From: Ogataea parapolymorpha DL-1
Taxonomy: Eukaryota; Ascomycota; Pichiomycetes; Pichiales; Pichiaceae
Assembly (NCBI RefSeq): GCF_000187245.1
Contig: NC_027864.1
Location: forward strand, 558,001 to 622,000
Length of the DNA stretch: 64,000 nt
Reading direction: 5' to 3'
Part shown: positions 9,286 through 19,500 of the stretch, piece after piece
Layout: each line of letters opens with the position of its first letter
How positions within the stretch are numbered: position 1 is the first letter of the stretch
Program-made: the position numbers and the translations under genes
Notes under the pieces: model-generated
What the model saw: the letters and a program-made list of their open reading frames with translations, nothing else
Told to the model about the DNA's origin: nothing
The model's database searches: none

Positions 9286-10353
9286 ATGTCTTTTGACCCC
9301 CTCGACTTTTTGTCGCCCGTGCAATACGTCGAAACCGAGCCCGTGCGTATGAACGTGTCCGAGGAGAAGTCGCATCTCCCAGCACTGCACGTCATGGACC
9401 TCCCACAAATAGGCTCGCGACCGCCAGCCTGTGTTCTAAAGACCGTCTTGTATCTGCTCAAATCAGACGACATTTGCAATTTCGGACAAAGTCCACAAAC
9501 ACGGTCCATAGAGACGGTCAAGCGAGATCACCCGGCTAGTTTCACCGCTGCAGAGCCGTGGCTCCAGACCCACTGTTCGCTGCTGTGCGCCAATTTTTCA
9601 GATCTGGCTGCACTGCCAACAAACGACATAGTGTCGTATCTCACCGGCATTTGTGGGTCTTCGCTTTCATGGATGGACGCTGCCGACCGCGAGGACGTGT
9701 GGGCGCTGGCCTCGACAATCATCTCGGAGAACTCCGGGCGTACGGCCGCGCCAGGGTTCACACGGAAAATCACAGTAGACGGACTGCCTCCAATCTGTCT
9801 ACGAGAGCCAGCACTGACAAGTGATAACCTTGGACTCAAGACATGGGGATCGTCGCTCATGCTGGCCCGACGGCTGGTTAATTTTCCGCGGCTAGCCGAG
9901 CCGATTCTCGAGCTCGGGGCTGGAACCGGTCTGGTAGGCATTGCTTGCGGACTGCTGGGGTATAAGGATGTTGTTCTCACAGACTTGCCTGAAATTGTGC
10001 CAAATTTGAGAGAGAACATCCTGCTTAACCAGCTGGATCTTCCCTGCGAGGTCCTGGATTGGAAGAACCCGCATGCTTTTGGTAGCAGAAAATTTGCAAC
10101 CGTCATTGTTAGCGACCCCATTTACTCTGCAGACCACCCTATCTTAGTCCGCGACGTGGTTGAGCGTTTTCTGGCGCCAGAAAACGCCCAGCTGCTTGTC
10201 CAGCTCCCTCTGCGGCCACGATACGAACGGGAACGCGCGCACCTGTGGTCGTTGATCGAGGGTCTGGGCCTCAAGGAGGTGCAGAGTGTGCGCGAAGAAG
10301 GATTTGACGATTTTGGCGAGCAGTCGTTTGTGTTCAAGATTTATAAACCGTAA
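9286..10353 (+). CDS. EFM2: Elongation factor lysine methyltransferase, EFM2-like
   Basis: This 355-aa protein is a class I SAM-dependent methyltransferase of the METTL21/FAM86 group. Like yeast Efm2 it begins MSFDPLDFLSP and carries the matching middle segment LTSDNLGLKTWGSSLMLARRL. SAM-binding motif I is ILELGAGTGLVGIACG at about 204-219, followed by VVLTDLPEIVPNL and the substrate-side motif VIVSDPIYSADHP. Efm2 methylates translation elongation factors (eEF2, eEF3) in the cytosol. The stop TAA is directly followed by the complement of the TGL gene's stop. Confidence 0.85.
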   Translation: MSFDPLDFLSPVQYVETEPVRMNVSEEKSHLPALHVMDLPQIGSRPPACVLKTVLYLLKSDDICNFGQSPQTRSIETVKRDHPASFTAAEPWLQTHCSLLCANFSDLAALPTNDIVSYLTGICGSSLSWMDAADREDVWALASTIISENSGRTAAPGFTRKITVDGLPPICLREPALTSDNLGLKTWGSSLMLARRLVNFPRLAEPILELGAGTGLVGIACGLLGYKDVVLTDLPEIVPNLRENILLNQLDLPCEVLDWKNPHAFGSRKFATVIVSDPIYSADHPILVRDVVERFLAPENAQLLVQLPLRPRYERERAHLWSLIEGLGLKEVQSVREEGFDDFGEQSFVFKIYKP

Positions 10354-12301
10354 TCAAATGCTTCGGTGTCTAAGACCCATATATGGCGTCTGGGAGTCGG
10401 AATAGTCGTCATCGTCGTCGTCGTCATCGAGATCCTCGCTCGAAGACGTTTGGTTGACGTCGGTGGCTGTATTTCTGCTCAGCTTGCGGCCGCGCTCTAT
10501 AGCTCTCTCCATTTCCAGCCGGTTCCTGATAAACAGTAGCTTCGGATACGTCACGTGCTCTGCGTTCGCTATGAGCTCTGCAAGCTGCTCCTCTGTGGGG
10601 TCGCCCAGAAGATCGAAATAGTCTGCTATTTTTATTTTCGGGAATATTGTGATGGTGCCGTCGAACCGCTGCAGAAACACGTCCGACCAGTCGCTCTCCA
10701 AGAAGTTCGGAATGATCTGGAAGTCTTTCATCATTTTGAGCCATTTGATACCCTCCAGCTTGATGAGATTTTCAAAGTAGCTGGGTAGAAAACCGCCGCG
10801 GAAACTCTTGCCCATTGGACGCGGCACAGGACGACCAACGTCGCCACGGCTCTTGTAGAACCACAGAAGAACGTGCGGGTTCACCTGCGAAACAATGGTG
10901 AACTTGACGTTGAAATACGCGTTGAGAGACTGCAGCGGGATGTCCGACCGGAGAGATCCGTCCTGCCATTTGCTTCCAAACGAAAACGGCCTGATTTTTT
11001 TCGTTTTCCTGTCCTTTTCCATCAACACCACCGGCTTGAGAACACCGGGAACGGCGGCCGAGGCAAGCAAAGCGGACCAGATACAGCAGTTGGGCGCCGT
11101 GATGTGATTGCACACAACCTCAGATGAGTGCATCTCGTGCGGCGTAGTCGAAATGTTGAGGACCTTGCCCGTGCGCTCAAAGCTCTCCTGGAACGTGGTG
11201 GAGCCAAGAGTCCACCACTGAGCCTTGCGGGCAAGGGTGATTGGGTCGAAAATCACGCCTGTGGCCCACCATTGCTTGAGCCAGTCCAGCATCGTCTTCC
11301 CGTCCGCGGCGTTGATGCGCTTGGCAAGTTTGGGAGTCAGCAACGAGAGCAGCTCTTTGTTGGTTCTGGTGGTGGCCAGCGCAGCAATGATGCCGCCGCC
11401 GGATGTGCCGCTCATAATGTTTGGCAAAAGATCGTTCTCCAACAAGGCCTTAAGAACTCCATAATGATTATAGCAGAAAGACGCTCCTCCGCTCAGTGCG
11501 AGCGCCGTCTTGCCGTAGTTTCGCGAGACGATTTTGAAAAAGATGTGTTTTTCCTCAACAGCAACCTTATCGGTCTCTGTGATGGCGTTGATCGACGCAA
11601 CAACCTCGTGGATGTAGTCCTGGATCAGTCGTTTCGTGCCGTAGTAGCACTGCGAGTAGAGAATTGGGTTCTCGATGCCAGCAAAGTTCGACTTGACACA
11701 CGTCTGCAGAACCACCATCAACTCCTCAAAGTTCTCCTCGAGTCGCAGGCGCCGCAGGTCGGCCTTGAGTCGCCGAAGTGTCCGCCAGTCGTACTCCGAC
11801 GACCGGTCCTCGCGTTTCCACTCGTCAAGGCCCAGCTGAGCATCCACTTCCTTGGCCTTCGCCACGTAATCGTCGTAGTTTGTCGCGCTCTGGAGCTTGG
11901 CCATCAGCTGTCTGCGCTCCGCCGTGTTTGCCAAAATTTGCTCGCTCACCAATACAGACAGTCTCACAATCATGTAGAGTATGCTCAATACCGCCAGCCA
12001 GAGCATGATAAAGAACAAAAACGGGTATCTGAGGACCTGGAAACTGAGCGAATTGGTGGCTTCAAACGGCACCGAGCCGGCAACACGCTCAGCTACCACT
12101 GGCTTGTGGCGTTTGCGCCTCGCGTGCGGGTACTCCAGGTTGGCAACCGAGCTCACGCGGGAGATCACTGACTCCTCAGTGGCGTGATTGTCAGCGTTTA
12201 GGGCCTCCTCAAACGCTAGAATATCTACGTATGTTAGCCTTGTTGATATGGTACTCACCTTCGTCATCTGTAAAATTGGCATCCAGGTTGTCTGCACTCA
12301 T
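10354..12301 (-). CDS. Patatin-domain triacylglycerol lipase, TGL4/TGL5-like (spliced)
   Basis: The spliced gene encodes about 637 aa. The patatin core has the oxyanion-loop text ALALSGGASFCYNHYGVLKAL, the nucleophile motif GTSGG (Ser289 in the spliced numbering) and the partner Asp in SKWQDGSLRSD. This is the lipid-droplet TGL3/4/5 family that mobilises stored triacylglycerol. A membrane-associated hydrophobic stretch (FFIMLWLAVLSILYMIVRL) precedes the domain. The tail ends in an acidic run, and the protein is shorter than S. cerevisiae Tgl4 or Tgl5. Exon 1 (12301-12259) encodes MSADNLDANFTDDE and joins in frame to DILAFEEALNADN after removal of a 34-nt intron. Without splicing, the ATG at 12301 would lead to a stop shortly after the intron. 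Confidence 0.88.
12225..12258 (-). other. Putative 34-nt intron in the TGL4/5-like gene
   Basis: On the coding strand it starts GTGAGT, has a branch-like GCTAAC and ends TACGTAG, with 9 nt from the branch A to the end of the AG. Splicing joins exon 1 (phase 1) to the long frame. A second in-frame acceptor, TAG ending at 12216, would give a 43-nt intron and drop three residues. Confidence 0.65.
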
Positions 12302-12460
12302 TAAGGAAGATAAAGAATAATTATTAAAATATTTTAAATCGATTAATCGATGTGCATGATACATGGTGTGTCGGGTACCAAAACGAAGCGCCATATTACA
12401 AAACCTTGTTTGCTACATTATCAGGCCTATGCCAGTATCTTTTTTTCTCCAGTAGACCCG

Positions 12461-12910
12461 CTAAACCTGGTTGTCGCCTAGACTCTTGCGGAGCATGTGA
12501 CTCTTGTAGTCGTCGAACTTGAACGAGAGCCGTCTTTCTGGATCGCCAGGCCTTTCCTGCGGAGGAGAATCCTGTTTGGAAGCATGCGGCCGAGGCACCG
12601 ACGAGGGTTTCGGCTGCACGTCGGTAGTTTGCCCCACCATCCGTTCGTAATTACGGCTGGATATCACCGACGCCGCGTCGTCGGCGTCGTCGTGGTGCGA
12701 CATCTGCCGCCGGTGGAACTGCGGCAGCATTCTCTGGTACGTGGACTCCTCTGATTTTCTTCTCTCGAGCTGTCTCTGGGGCGAGTCGGTCTCGTGATGT
12801 GTGTATGCTTCGAGCTCGCTTTTGTAGTTGTTGGTGGAACTTCTGCGGATTGTCGGCCGCGTGAACGTCTCAATTGGTGTGCGACAGGCTGGAGGTGGTT
12901 CTTCTCCCAT
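12461..12910 (-). CDS. Orphan charged protein, 149 aa
   Basis: Not recognised. The protein is hydrophilic, rich in Arg, Ser, Pro and Gln, and looks largely disordered. It has possible basophilic kinase sites (ERRLSFKFDDY near the C terminus, TIRRSSTNN near residue 20). The C-terminal SFKFDDYKSHMLRKSLGDNQ may be a short conserved motif. The frame extends up to 13000 with extra start codons, but the ATG at 12910 (MGEEPPPACRTP) leaves a normal 146-bp divergent promoter to ARG2 and is preferred. Confidence 0.55.
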   Translation of the reverse strand: MGEEPPPACRTPIETFTRPTIRRSSTNNYKSELEAYTHHETDSPQRQLERRKSEESTYQRMLPQFHRRQMSHHDDADDAASVISSRNYERMVGQTTDVQPKPSSVPRPHASKQDSPPQERPGDPERRLSFKFDDYKSHMLRKSLGDNQV

Positions 12911-13056
12911 GGTTTTTGGATGAAATGGTAGTTTTTGCTTGATCGGGATGCGAAATAAAAGACGAGCAAAATATATCATCTCCCTTTTTAATAGGTTCAC
13001 GCCACAATCCGGGGAAACATCTCTGCACTGGAAAATTGTTCGTGACTCAACATATT

Positions 13057-14769
13057 ATGTTTCGCCCGGGCCGGCTCCAAACGGCCCCGAACGTGTGGAA
13101 ACGGGCTCTTTCCAACTTCGAGTCGCGCATCACACGCCACGAGACCTCCAGCGATGACAAAAAGGACCTGATTCTCACGATCCTCAGCAGCACAGCCACC
13201 AAGCGGGAGGCTCGTAACTATCTCTCCAAGTATCCTCTACTCAAGGAAAACGACATCTACCAGAGCCATAGACGCATTTTGGACAGCGACGTTGTTTCCC
13301 AGACCAGCAAACATGACAAGCTGATCAACGATTTGCTGCTCAAGCACTCGGCCAGAAGCGAGATCCAGCTGCCGGAGCCGCCCCAGAAACCAGAGATCCA
13401 GCTTTCGGACACGCTGCGCGTCGCTCTGATCAGGATCCCGACGCCCCGACGGCTCGACCCGGAAACTTTGCGGGGTATCGCCCTGACCCTGCGGAAATTG
13501 GTGCAGCTTGGCGTGTCTCCGGTTTTGGTGCTCGATGGAAAGCACCAGATAGCTGCCGGCGAATCTCGGCTTCTGACGGTCAATGACTTTGTGCACCAGT
13601 GCGACACGCTGATCCAGGCCCTGCAGACAGAAAATCTGCAGGCACGCACTGTCAGGGGCCTTTTCGAACAGGAGAACTTCTCGCTGCCCGAACTGCTGGT
13701 GGTGCCGTTGTTGCACGGCATAATCCCAATCATATTCCCGACAACGGTCAAGAAAGATAGCACGGAGGTGGTGATGACCCCGTTCGAGACACTTAAGTGT
13801 CTGGTTTCGAACCTGTGTGGCTTCAACGAGGCGTATCGTCGCAACAACGCAAATGACCTGCTCACCGTCGAGAAAATCATCTATCTCGAGGACCTCGGCG
13901 GGATCCCGTCGTTGGAACGGTTCCAGTCGAGTCACGTGTACATCAACCTGCTCCAGGAGTACGACGACATCATTTCGGAGCTCTACATCGGCCATCTAGA
14001 CTCGTCGGTCAGAGACGTTCATGTGCAGAATCTCACGGAAATGAACCAGCTGCTGGCGATCCAGCCGGCGGCCACGGGGCTCATCACGACGCCGGCTATT
14101 GCCACGCTGCGCCACGGCACGCGCACTACCAACCCGATCATCTACAACATCCTGACAGACCGTCCGACCATCTCTTCGTCGCTGCCGGTAAATCTGAAAA
14201 AGACGCCGCAGCTCAACACCACGGTGATCAGACGCGGCACACCGCTCACGATCCATCTCTCCGACGACCAGCCGGACGGCAAGGGCATCGATTTATTGGA
14301 GTTCGACCGACAGAAAGTCATCGACCTGAATAAATTAACTCATCTTATAAACGACTCGTTCGGCAAGACCCTAGACCTCGAGCACTACCTGAACCGAGTA
14401 AACGGCAACATCGCGGCCATCATCATCGCAGGCGACTACGAGGGTGGCGCGATCGTCACCTGGGAGTCTGCAGGCGGGCGCAGGGTGCCATATCTCGACA
14501 AGTTCGCCGTGCTGCGCAAATTGCAAGGTATCCCCGGCATAGCAGACATCGTGTTCAAATCACTGCTGCTCACGTACTCTGACGAGCTGCTGTGGCGCTC
14601 CAGAAAGAATAACCCGGTCAACAAGTGGTATTTCGACCGATCCACGAGCGATTACTGCATTCCCAACACCTGCTGGAGATTATTTTTTAGCGGGAGCAGA
14701 GTGCGCACGCTCGACGACCTCAAGGGCTACGTCGACGTGTGCTCCAAAATAGAACCCTCCTTTGTATAA
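13057..14769 (+). CDS. ARG2: Mitochondrial N-acetylglutamate synthase
   Basis: This 570-aa protein matches fungal acetylglutamate synthase, the first enzyme of ornithine and arginine synthesis in the mitochondrial matrix. It has a basic N terminus (MFRPGRLQTAPNVWKRALSN), the family motif ATKREARNYLSKYP, an amino-acid-kinase-like middle domain and a C-terminal GNAT domain (IAAIIIAGDYEGGAIVTWES, then YLDKFAVLRKLQGIPGIADI). The first ATG in the frame is at 13057. Its stop TAA at 14767-14769 abuts the complement of the ELP3 stop at 14770-14772 with no base between them. Confidence 0.92.
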   Translation: MFRPGRLQTAPNVWKRALSNFESRITRHETSSDDKKDLILTILSSTATKREARNYLSKYPLLKENDIYQSHRRILDSDVVSQTSKHDKLINDLLLKHSARSEIQLPEPPQKPEIQLSDTLRVALIRIPTPRRLDPETLRGIALTLRKLVQLGVSPVLVLDGKHQIAAGESRLLTVNDFVHQCDTLIQALQTENLQARTVRGLFEQENFSLPELLVVPLLHGIIPIIFPTTVKKDSTEVVMTPFETLKCLVSNLCGFNEAYRRNNANDLLTVEKIIYLEDLGGIPSLERFQSSHVYINLLQEYDDIISELYIGHLDSSVRDVHVQNLTEMNQLLAIQPAATGLITTPAIATLRHGTRTTNPIIYNILTDRPTISSSLPVNLKKTPQLNTTVIRRGTPLTIHLSDDQPDGKGIDLLEFDRQKVIDLNKLTHLINDSFGKTLDLEHYLNRVNGNIAAIIIAGDYEGGAIVTWESAGGRRVPYLDKFAVLRKLQGIPGIADIVFKSLLLTYSDELLWRSRKNNPVNKWYFDRSTSDYCIPNTCWRLFFSGSRVRTLDDLKGYVDVCSKIEPSFV

Positions 14770-16437
14770 TCAGTCAAGACTCTTCGACATGTACGGTCCG
14801 TCCAACTCGTAGCCAAGCCGCCTGTAGTAATTTCTCACACCCACGCCCGAGATCACGCTGATCTTGGCCGAGCCGTGCTCTTCGCGCGCAATGCGCTCGG
14901 CCTCCTCCATCAACAGCGTGCCAAAACCCTGGTGCTGGAATTTTCGCGGGTCTCGCGAGTGCAACGGCACCACAGAGCCGTAAACATGCAGTTCGCGCAC
15001 AATCGACGTCTGCTGGCCACGGAACTCTTTTCTGTATGTGTACTTCTTCGAGGCCTTTCTCAAACGCAAAAGACCAATCAGAATGTCCTGTTTCGGGTCC
15101 TCGTACGACAAAAACGTCTCCCAGCCGCCGTTGGCGTAGTAATCGCGACGGATCAACTCCACCTGGTCCGGCTGCACCTTGTGGTGCACCTCCTGGATTC
15201 CCGCCTCTCTGGTCCGCACGTCACGACACGTGGTGCCGAAATCTTTCATTCTGGCCAGCGCCAGCTCGCGCAGGTTGCCGTTGTCCACTCCAGATGTGAC
15301 CAGCGGCATCGGAATGTCTCTCTGGACTCTATAAATTCTCGTCCACGGAGGCACCAACGCCATGATCCGCGCCACCAAATCGATCAGCATATTGGCATTG
15401 TACGACTTGTAAAGTCCCTTTTTCCACAGCTCATACAGTCCCGTGCCTCTGATCACCAGAGTCGGATAAAGTTTGAGACCGTCGGTTCTGAAGTCTGGGT
15501 TCTCGAAATACTCTTTAAACTGCTCCAGATCGCGCTCCATGCCCACGTTTGGCAGGTCGGGCATCATGTGTGAGACAACCTTGTAGCCGGCGTCTTTGGC
15601 GTAGCAGAACGTCTCGCACACAGCCTTGACAGTGTGGCCTCTGTTGGTGTCTCTGGCCACGTCCTCGTACACGGACTGGACGCCAATTTCTAGTCTCGTG
15701 CAACCGTATTTAAGCATATCGTCTAAATGCGTCTCTGTGCAGTAGTCGGGACGCGTTTCGATGGTGATACCAACACATTTGGTCTCGGATTCCTGCGAAA
15801 ACCGGATCGCCTCATCTATATCTGTTCCGTTGTAGCCTGTCAGTGCATTATGCAGCTGAACTATGAAATCCTCTCTGTAGTCCTTCGGAAGGGACATAAA
15901 CGTTCCTCCCATGATGATATACTCGACCTTGTCGATAGAATGACCTATCTGCTTCAGCTGCTCAATTCTGCCCCTCGCCTGCTCGTATGGGTCGTATCTG
16001 GCCCTGATGGCCCGCATTGACGTGGGCTCGTACCCAGTGTACGACTGTGTAGAGTATTCAAAGTCCGAGTCCGGTCCTCCTGGACAGTAGACACAGATAT
16101 TGCCCGTGTATGCGATATGGGGGCATCTGTGGGGCTTGCACATCACGGCCACCACGGCGACACCAGACGCCGTTCTAACGGGCTTGGCTTTTAGTTTCGG
16201 TAGTAGGTACTTTTTGTACTGATCAGGAATCGACGAGATGATGTCTGTCAGCCGGGGCTGCTGCTTCAGCTTGTACTTTTTAGAGTATCTGATGATCAGA
16301 CCATTCAGATTGACGTCTTTGGAGTTGCTCAGCGACGAAACAAGCTCCAGCGAAATATCTCCGCAGCACTGCAGAAACCTCTCCTTTTCAGAAGCCATCT
16401 TCGGCTTTCCCTTAGGACCTTTGGTTCCCACGATCAT
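14770..16437 (-). CDS. ELP3: Elongator subunit Elp3 (radical SAM / acetyltransferase)
   Basis: This 555-aa protein is nearly identical in long blocks to yeast Elp3, the catalytic subunit of Elongator, which makes cm5/mcm5 modifications on wobble uridine of tRNAs. The radical SAM iron-sulphur ligands are Cys105, Cys115 and Cys118 ([16 protein letters not shown]). Further conserved text includes [20 protein letters not shown] and [20 protein letters not shown]. The C-terminal GNAT domain carries [19 protein letters not shown] and [20 protein letters not shown]. The frame is open further upstream, but the ATG at 16437 gives the usual short N terminus. Confidence 0.97.
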   Translation of the reverse strand: MIVGTKGPKGKPKMASEKERFLQCCGDISLELVSSLSNSKDVNLNGLIIRYSKKYKLKQQPRLTDIISSIPDQYKKYLLPKLKAKPVRTASGVAVVAVMCKPHRCPHIAYTGNICVYCPGGPDSDFEYSTQSYTGYEPTSMRAIRARYDPYEQARGRIEQLKQIGHSIDKVEYIIMGGTFMSLPKDYREDFIVQLHNALTGYNGTDIDEAIRFSQESETKCVGITIETRPDYCTETHLDDMLKYGCTRLEIGVQSVYEDVARDTNRGHTVKAVCETFCYAKDAGYKVVSHMMPDLPNVGMERDLEQFKEYFENPDFRTDGLKLYPTLVIRGTGLYELWKKGLYKSYNANMLIDLVARIMALVPPWTRIYRVQRDIPMPLVTSGVDNGNLRELALARMKDFGTTCRDVRTREAGIQEVHHKVQPDQVELIRRDYYANGGWETFLSYEDPKQDILIGLLRLRKASKKYTYRKEFRGQQTSIVRELHVYGSVVPLHSRDPRKFQHQGFGTLLMEEAERIAREEHGSAKISVISGVGVRNYYRRLGYELDGPYMSKSLD

Positions 16438-16526
16438 GATTATAATTGAATTTTTTTTATTGCCCAAATTTTTTTTATTGACACGCCGTTCATGGCAGGA
16501 AAACAAACAAGTGGAAAAATAACACT

Positions 16527-19500
16527 ATGAGCGAAACTGAGCGAGACAACGACACAAACATAGATCTCGCAATGTCTCAGAATACGCAAAATCTCGGCGA
16601 TGTGGACTCTGTGATCCAGAAGGGAGCCGATCAGGACACTGTGCTGGCTGACAGCCCCGTGTCTGATCCTGCCAGCAACGAGATCGACAAACAGGACTCT
16701 AAGCAGGATTTGTCGAGACCTGCAGGTATCGAGGCCGATGATCTGCTCGAATCCGAGCCTCCGCACACAGAAGGTGAGATTGAGCATTGCGAGACTGTTT
16801 CAGATCAACCCACGTTAGCTAATTCCGCGGAAACGCCTCTGGAGAAGACGATTTCGGACAACAACCAGACTGAGGGATCGGCTGTGTTGGGGCCTGAAAA
16901 CGGAACAACTAGCGAGGAGATTCCGGCCGACTCTTCAGAACCTCTCCAGGACGCACATGCGGTCTCCTTAGAACCAGAATCGCTGCCCCAGGACTCCTTG
17001 CTCGTCGATAGCATACCTTCAAATGACGTGGTGCAACACATAGAACAGCCAGACGTGTCCAAGTCTCCGTTGGATGTGGAAGACACACCAGTTGAAGACA
17101 AGGACGAGACAGAGCATGTAATAGAGACAGTTAGTGTGGATAGCGGTGAAAAAAGTCCCTTGCCAGCAGAACAGAGCGAGACAGTGAATAAACCGAACAC
17201 GGAGACGGCTGAGTTACCTGTGGAGCCCCAAAAGGAAGTGGAAGCCATTCAAGAAACACCGGAGAAGCCTGAACAGATCGAAGTACCTGATGTATCTGCA
17301 GCCAATATCCCTGACACCATAGAAGATCCTGTTCAGGAACCGTTGTCGAATGAAGCGGATAAGCATGGGCCTGCAGATTCTATTGATCCTGCAACAACGG
17401 TACCAGCAGAGACATCACAACCAGAAGAGGCGACGCTGCCGTGGGACGAGGAACCAGTGGAATCGCTTCCTTGGGAAACTGATGGCCCATCCGGATTTTT
17501 GCCTAAGGAACAGCCTCTGGAACAGTCCCAAGAAACAGCTCCGGAGCAACCTCTGGCGCAATCGACGGAAAAGGCTCCAGAGGGGTCGTTGGGACAACCT
17601 CAGAAGGAGATCCTTCCATGGGACACTGAGCCTAGCGAGCCACTGCCTTGGGAAGAGCGCAAGGAGCAAGACCCTCTGCCATGGGAGGCAACTCCTGGCA
17701 CTGGCTCTGGAAATGAAGTAAACGTGACTCAGAGTTTCCTGGACTCACTTGGTGTTGAAAGTGCGAGTGAGGCTCCAAAAAATGACCCGTCTGTCGAGGA
17801 TAGCGACGTTTTGAGTGAAGTTCAGAAAGAAAAGTCCCAGGAAGTTACTGAACAAGATGTGACAGCTACCGTGAAACCAGCTGAGCCAGAAGAGGCAGCA
17901 AAGCCACAGGAGGAGCAACAAACAGAGCCCAAGCTGGATGATAAGTTGAGTTTCCTCGAGGAAGATAACGAGCTCTTGCTGGACGAAGTTCTAGACGACG
18001 ATTTCTTGGATGATGAGCCGTCTGCTGCGCAAGCCACCATTCCCGTTTCTCAGACACCTGCCGTTGGTTTGTCAAGACAATCGCCTGCTCCGGCATTTGC
18101 ATCACGCTATGCCCCACAGGGGTTCCAGACTACTTCACCACCGCCTGCCATTCTGACACCCTCGTACACTAACTTCCAAGCTCCATCGTTCCAGCAGTCT
18201 CATATCAAGGAAAAACTGGAAAAAGAGAAGAAAAAGACGGACGCATACGATTTCCCTGCAGAGCTGCTAGCTAAGCACGCTCCTATCTCGAAAACGCCAG
18301 CTCCAAAGCAGAATGTGTATACTATGATTGAGCTTCAGAAAAGCCACGCACACAATCCAGCATCTCCGGCTTCGCAGTCGAATCCTCTGCCTCCACGGGC
18401 TGGCAGTGTTTCGTCTACTCGTTCGACGCCTCCACCTGGAAGAGCTACACTGAAACCACAAAAAAGCTTTTTTGAGGAACTTCCGCTTCCAAGCATTGCA
18501 ACCCCTTCCTTGCATCCTAAAAATCCATATGAATTAAATGCGTCCAGCTCAACAGCTAAAAATCCATACCAACCAAAATCGCCCGCCATTTCACGAGCCA
18601 GTCCCTACTCTCCTATTGTTGCCAACGCGCAGCTAGCTGGCGTTAATCAACCTCCAGCAGGCGCTGTTCATCCTCCACCTCCTGTTGGTGGTCGGCCGAG
18701 AAAGTCTACCAACCCGTATGCGCCAGCTGAGGCTGGAGGGCACGCGAGAACGCCATCGACCACTTCCACTCCACCAGTGAATCCCAACGTTGTTCCGGTG
18801 CCCCACAAGTCGCCGATCGCCAAAATAGCAAGTCCAAGAAGTCCTAATGCACACATGCAATTTGCTCAGTCTGCTAGCGATACGAATAACTTTGGAATAC
18901 CGCAACTCCAGCTTGGAGCTTCTCAGCCGCAAGTTAGGCATCATTCAAATCCACAGAAGGCTACAAAGTACTCTCCCTACGCGCCGCAAGCTCAGCAATC
19001 GAAGCTTGTTCCATTTCCTCACCCTTCGGCTCAGCCAAAGAGTAATTTCCAGCCATTAGACTCTGTTTATGGTGACAATCTGAAGCCGGATACCAGTTCT
19101 CCTACAGTGTCGCACAACAGAAGAAGCTCATTTCTTCCACCCGGGAAAAACTCCGGATACTCTTCTACGCGGAGCAACGCATCTACTCATCTGGTCCAGT
19201 CCACTCCAGCACCAGTTGTTGTCAACCCCGAAAATTTGGTCAGAAGACAGTGGCCGTTGTTTAGTTTCTCGGGCTCTAACAAAGTGGCATACCTCATTCC
19301 TTCTTCATACGGCTACGGACATCACAAACACAATGTGGAAATAATTGACGGGAATTGCGTCTTCAAGAACGAATTGCTCGTGCAGCAGTTCCCTGGCCCC
19401 TTGGTCAAAAATAGAACCAAGAGGAAGGACGTTGAAAAATGGATCAACGATAAGCTGCTATCTTTGGGAGCTGATTTGGAAGGCCCATTCACCTCGGAGG

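Noticed and set aside
11128..12171. Open frame of 347 codons on the + strand inside the TGL gene
   Set aside because: It is antisense to a clear patatin lipase, has no recognisable domain and a His/Arg-rich composition typical of shadow frames.
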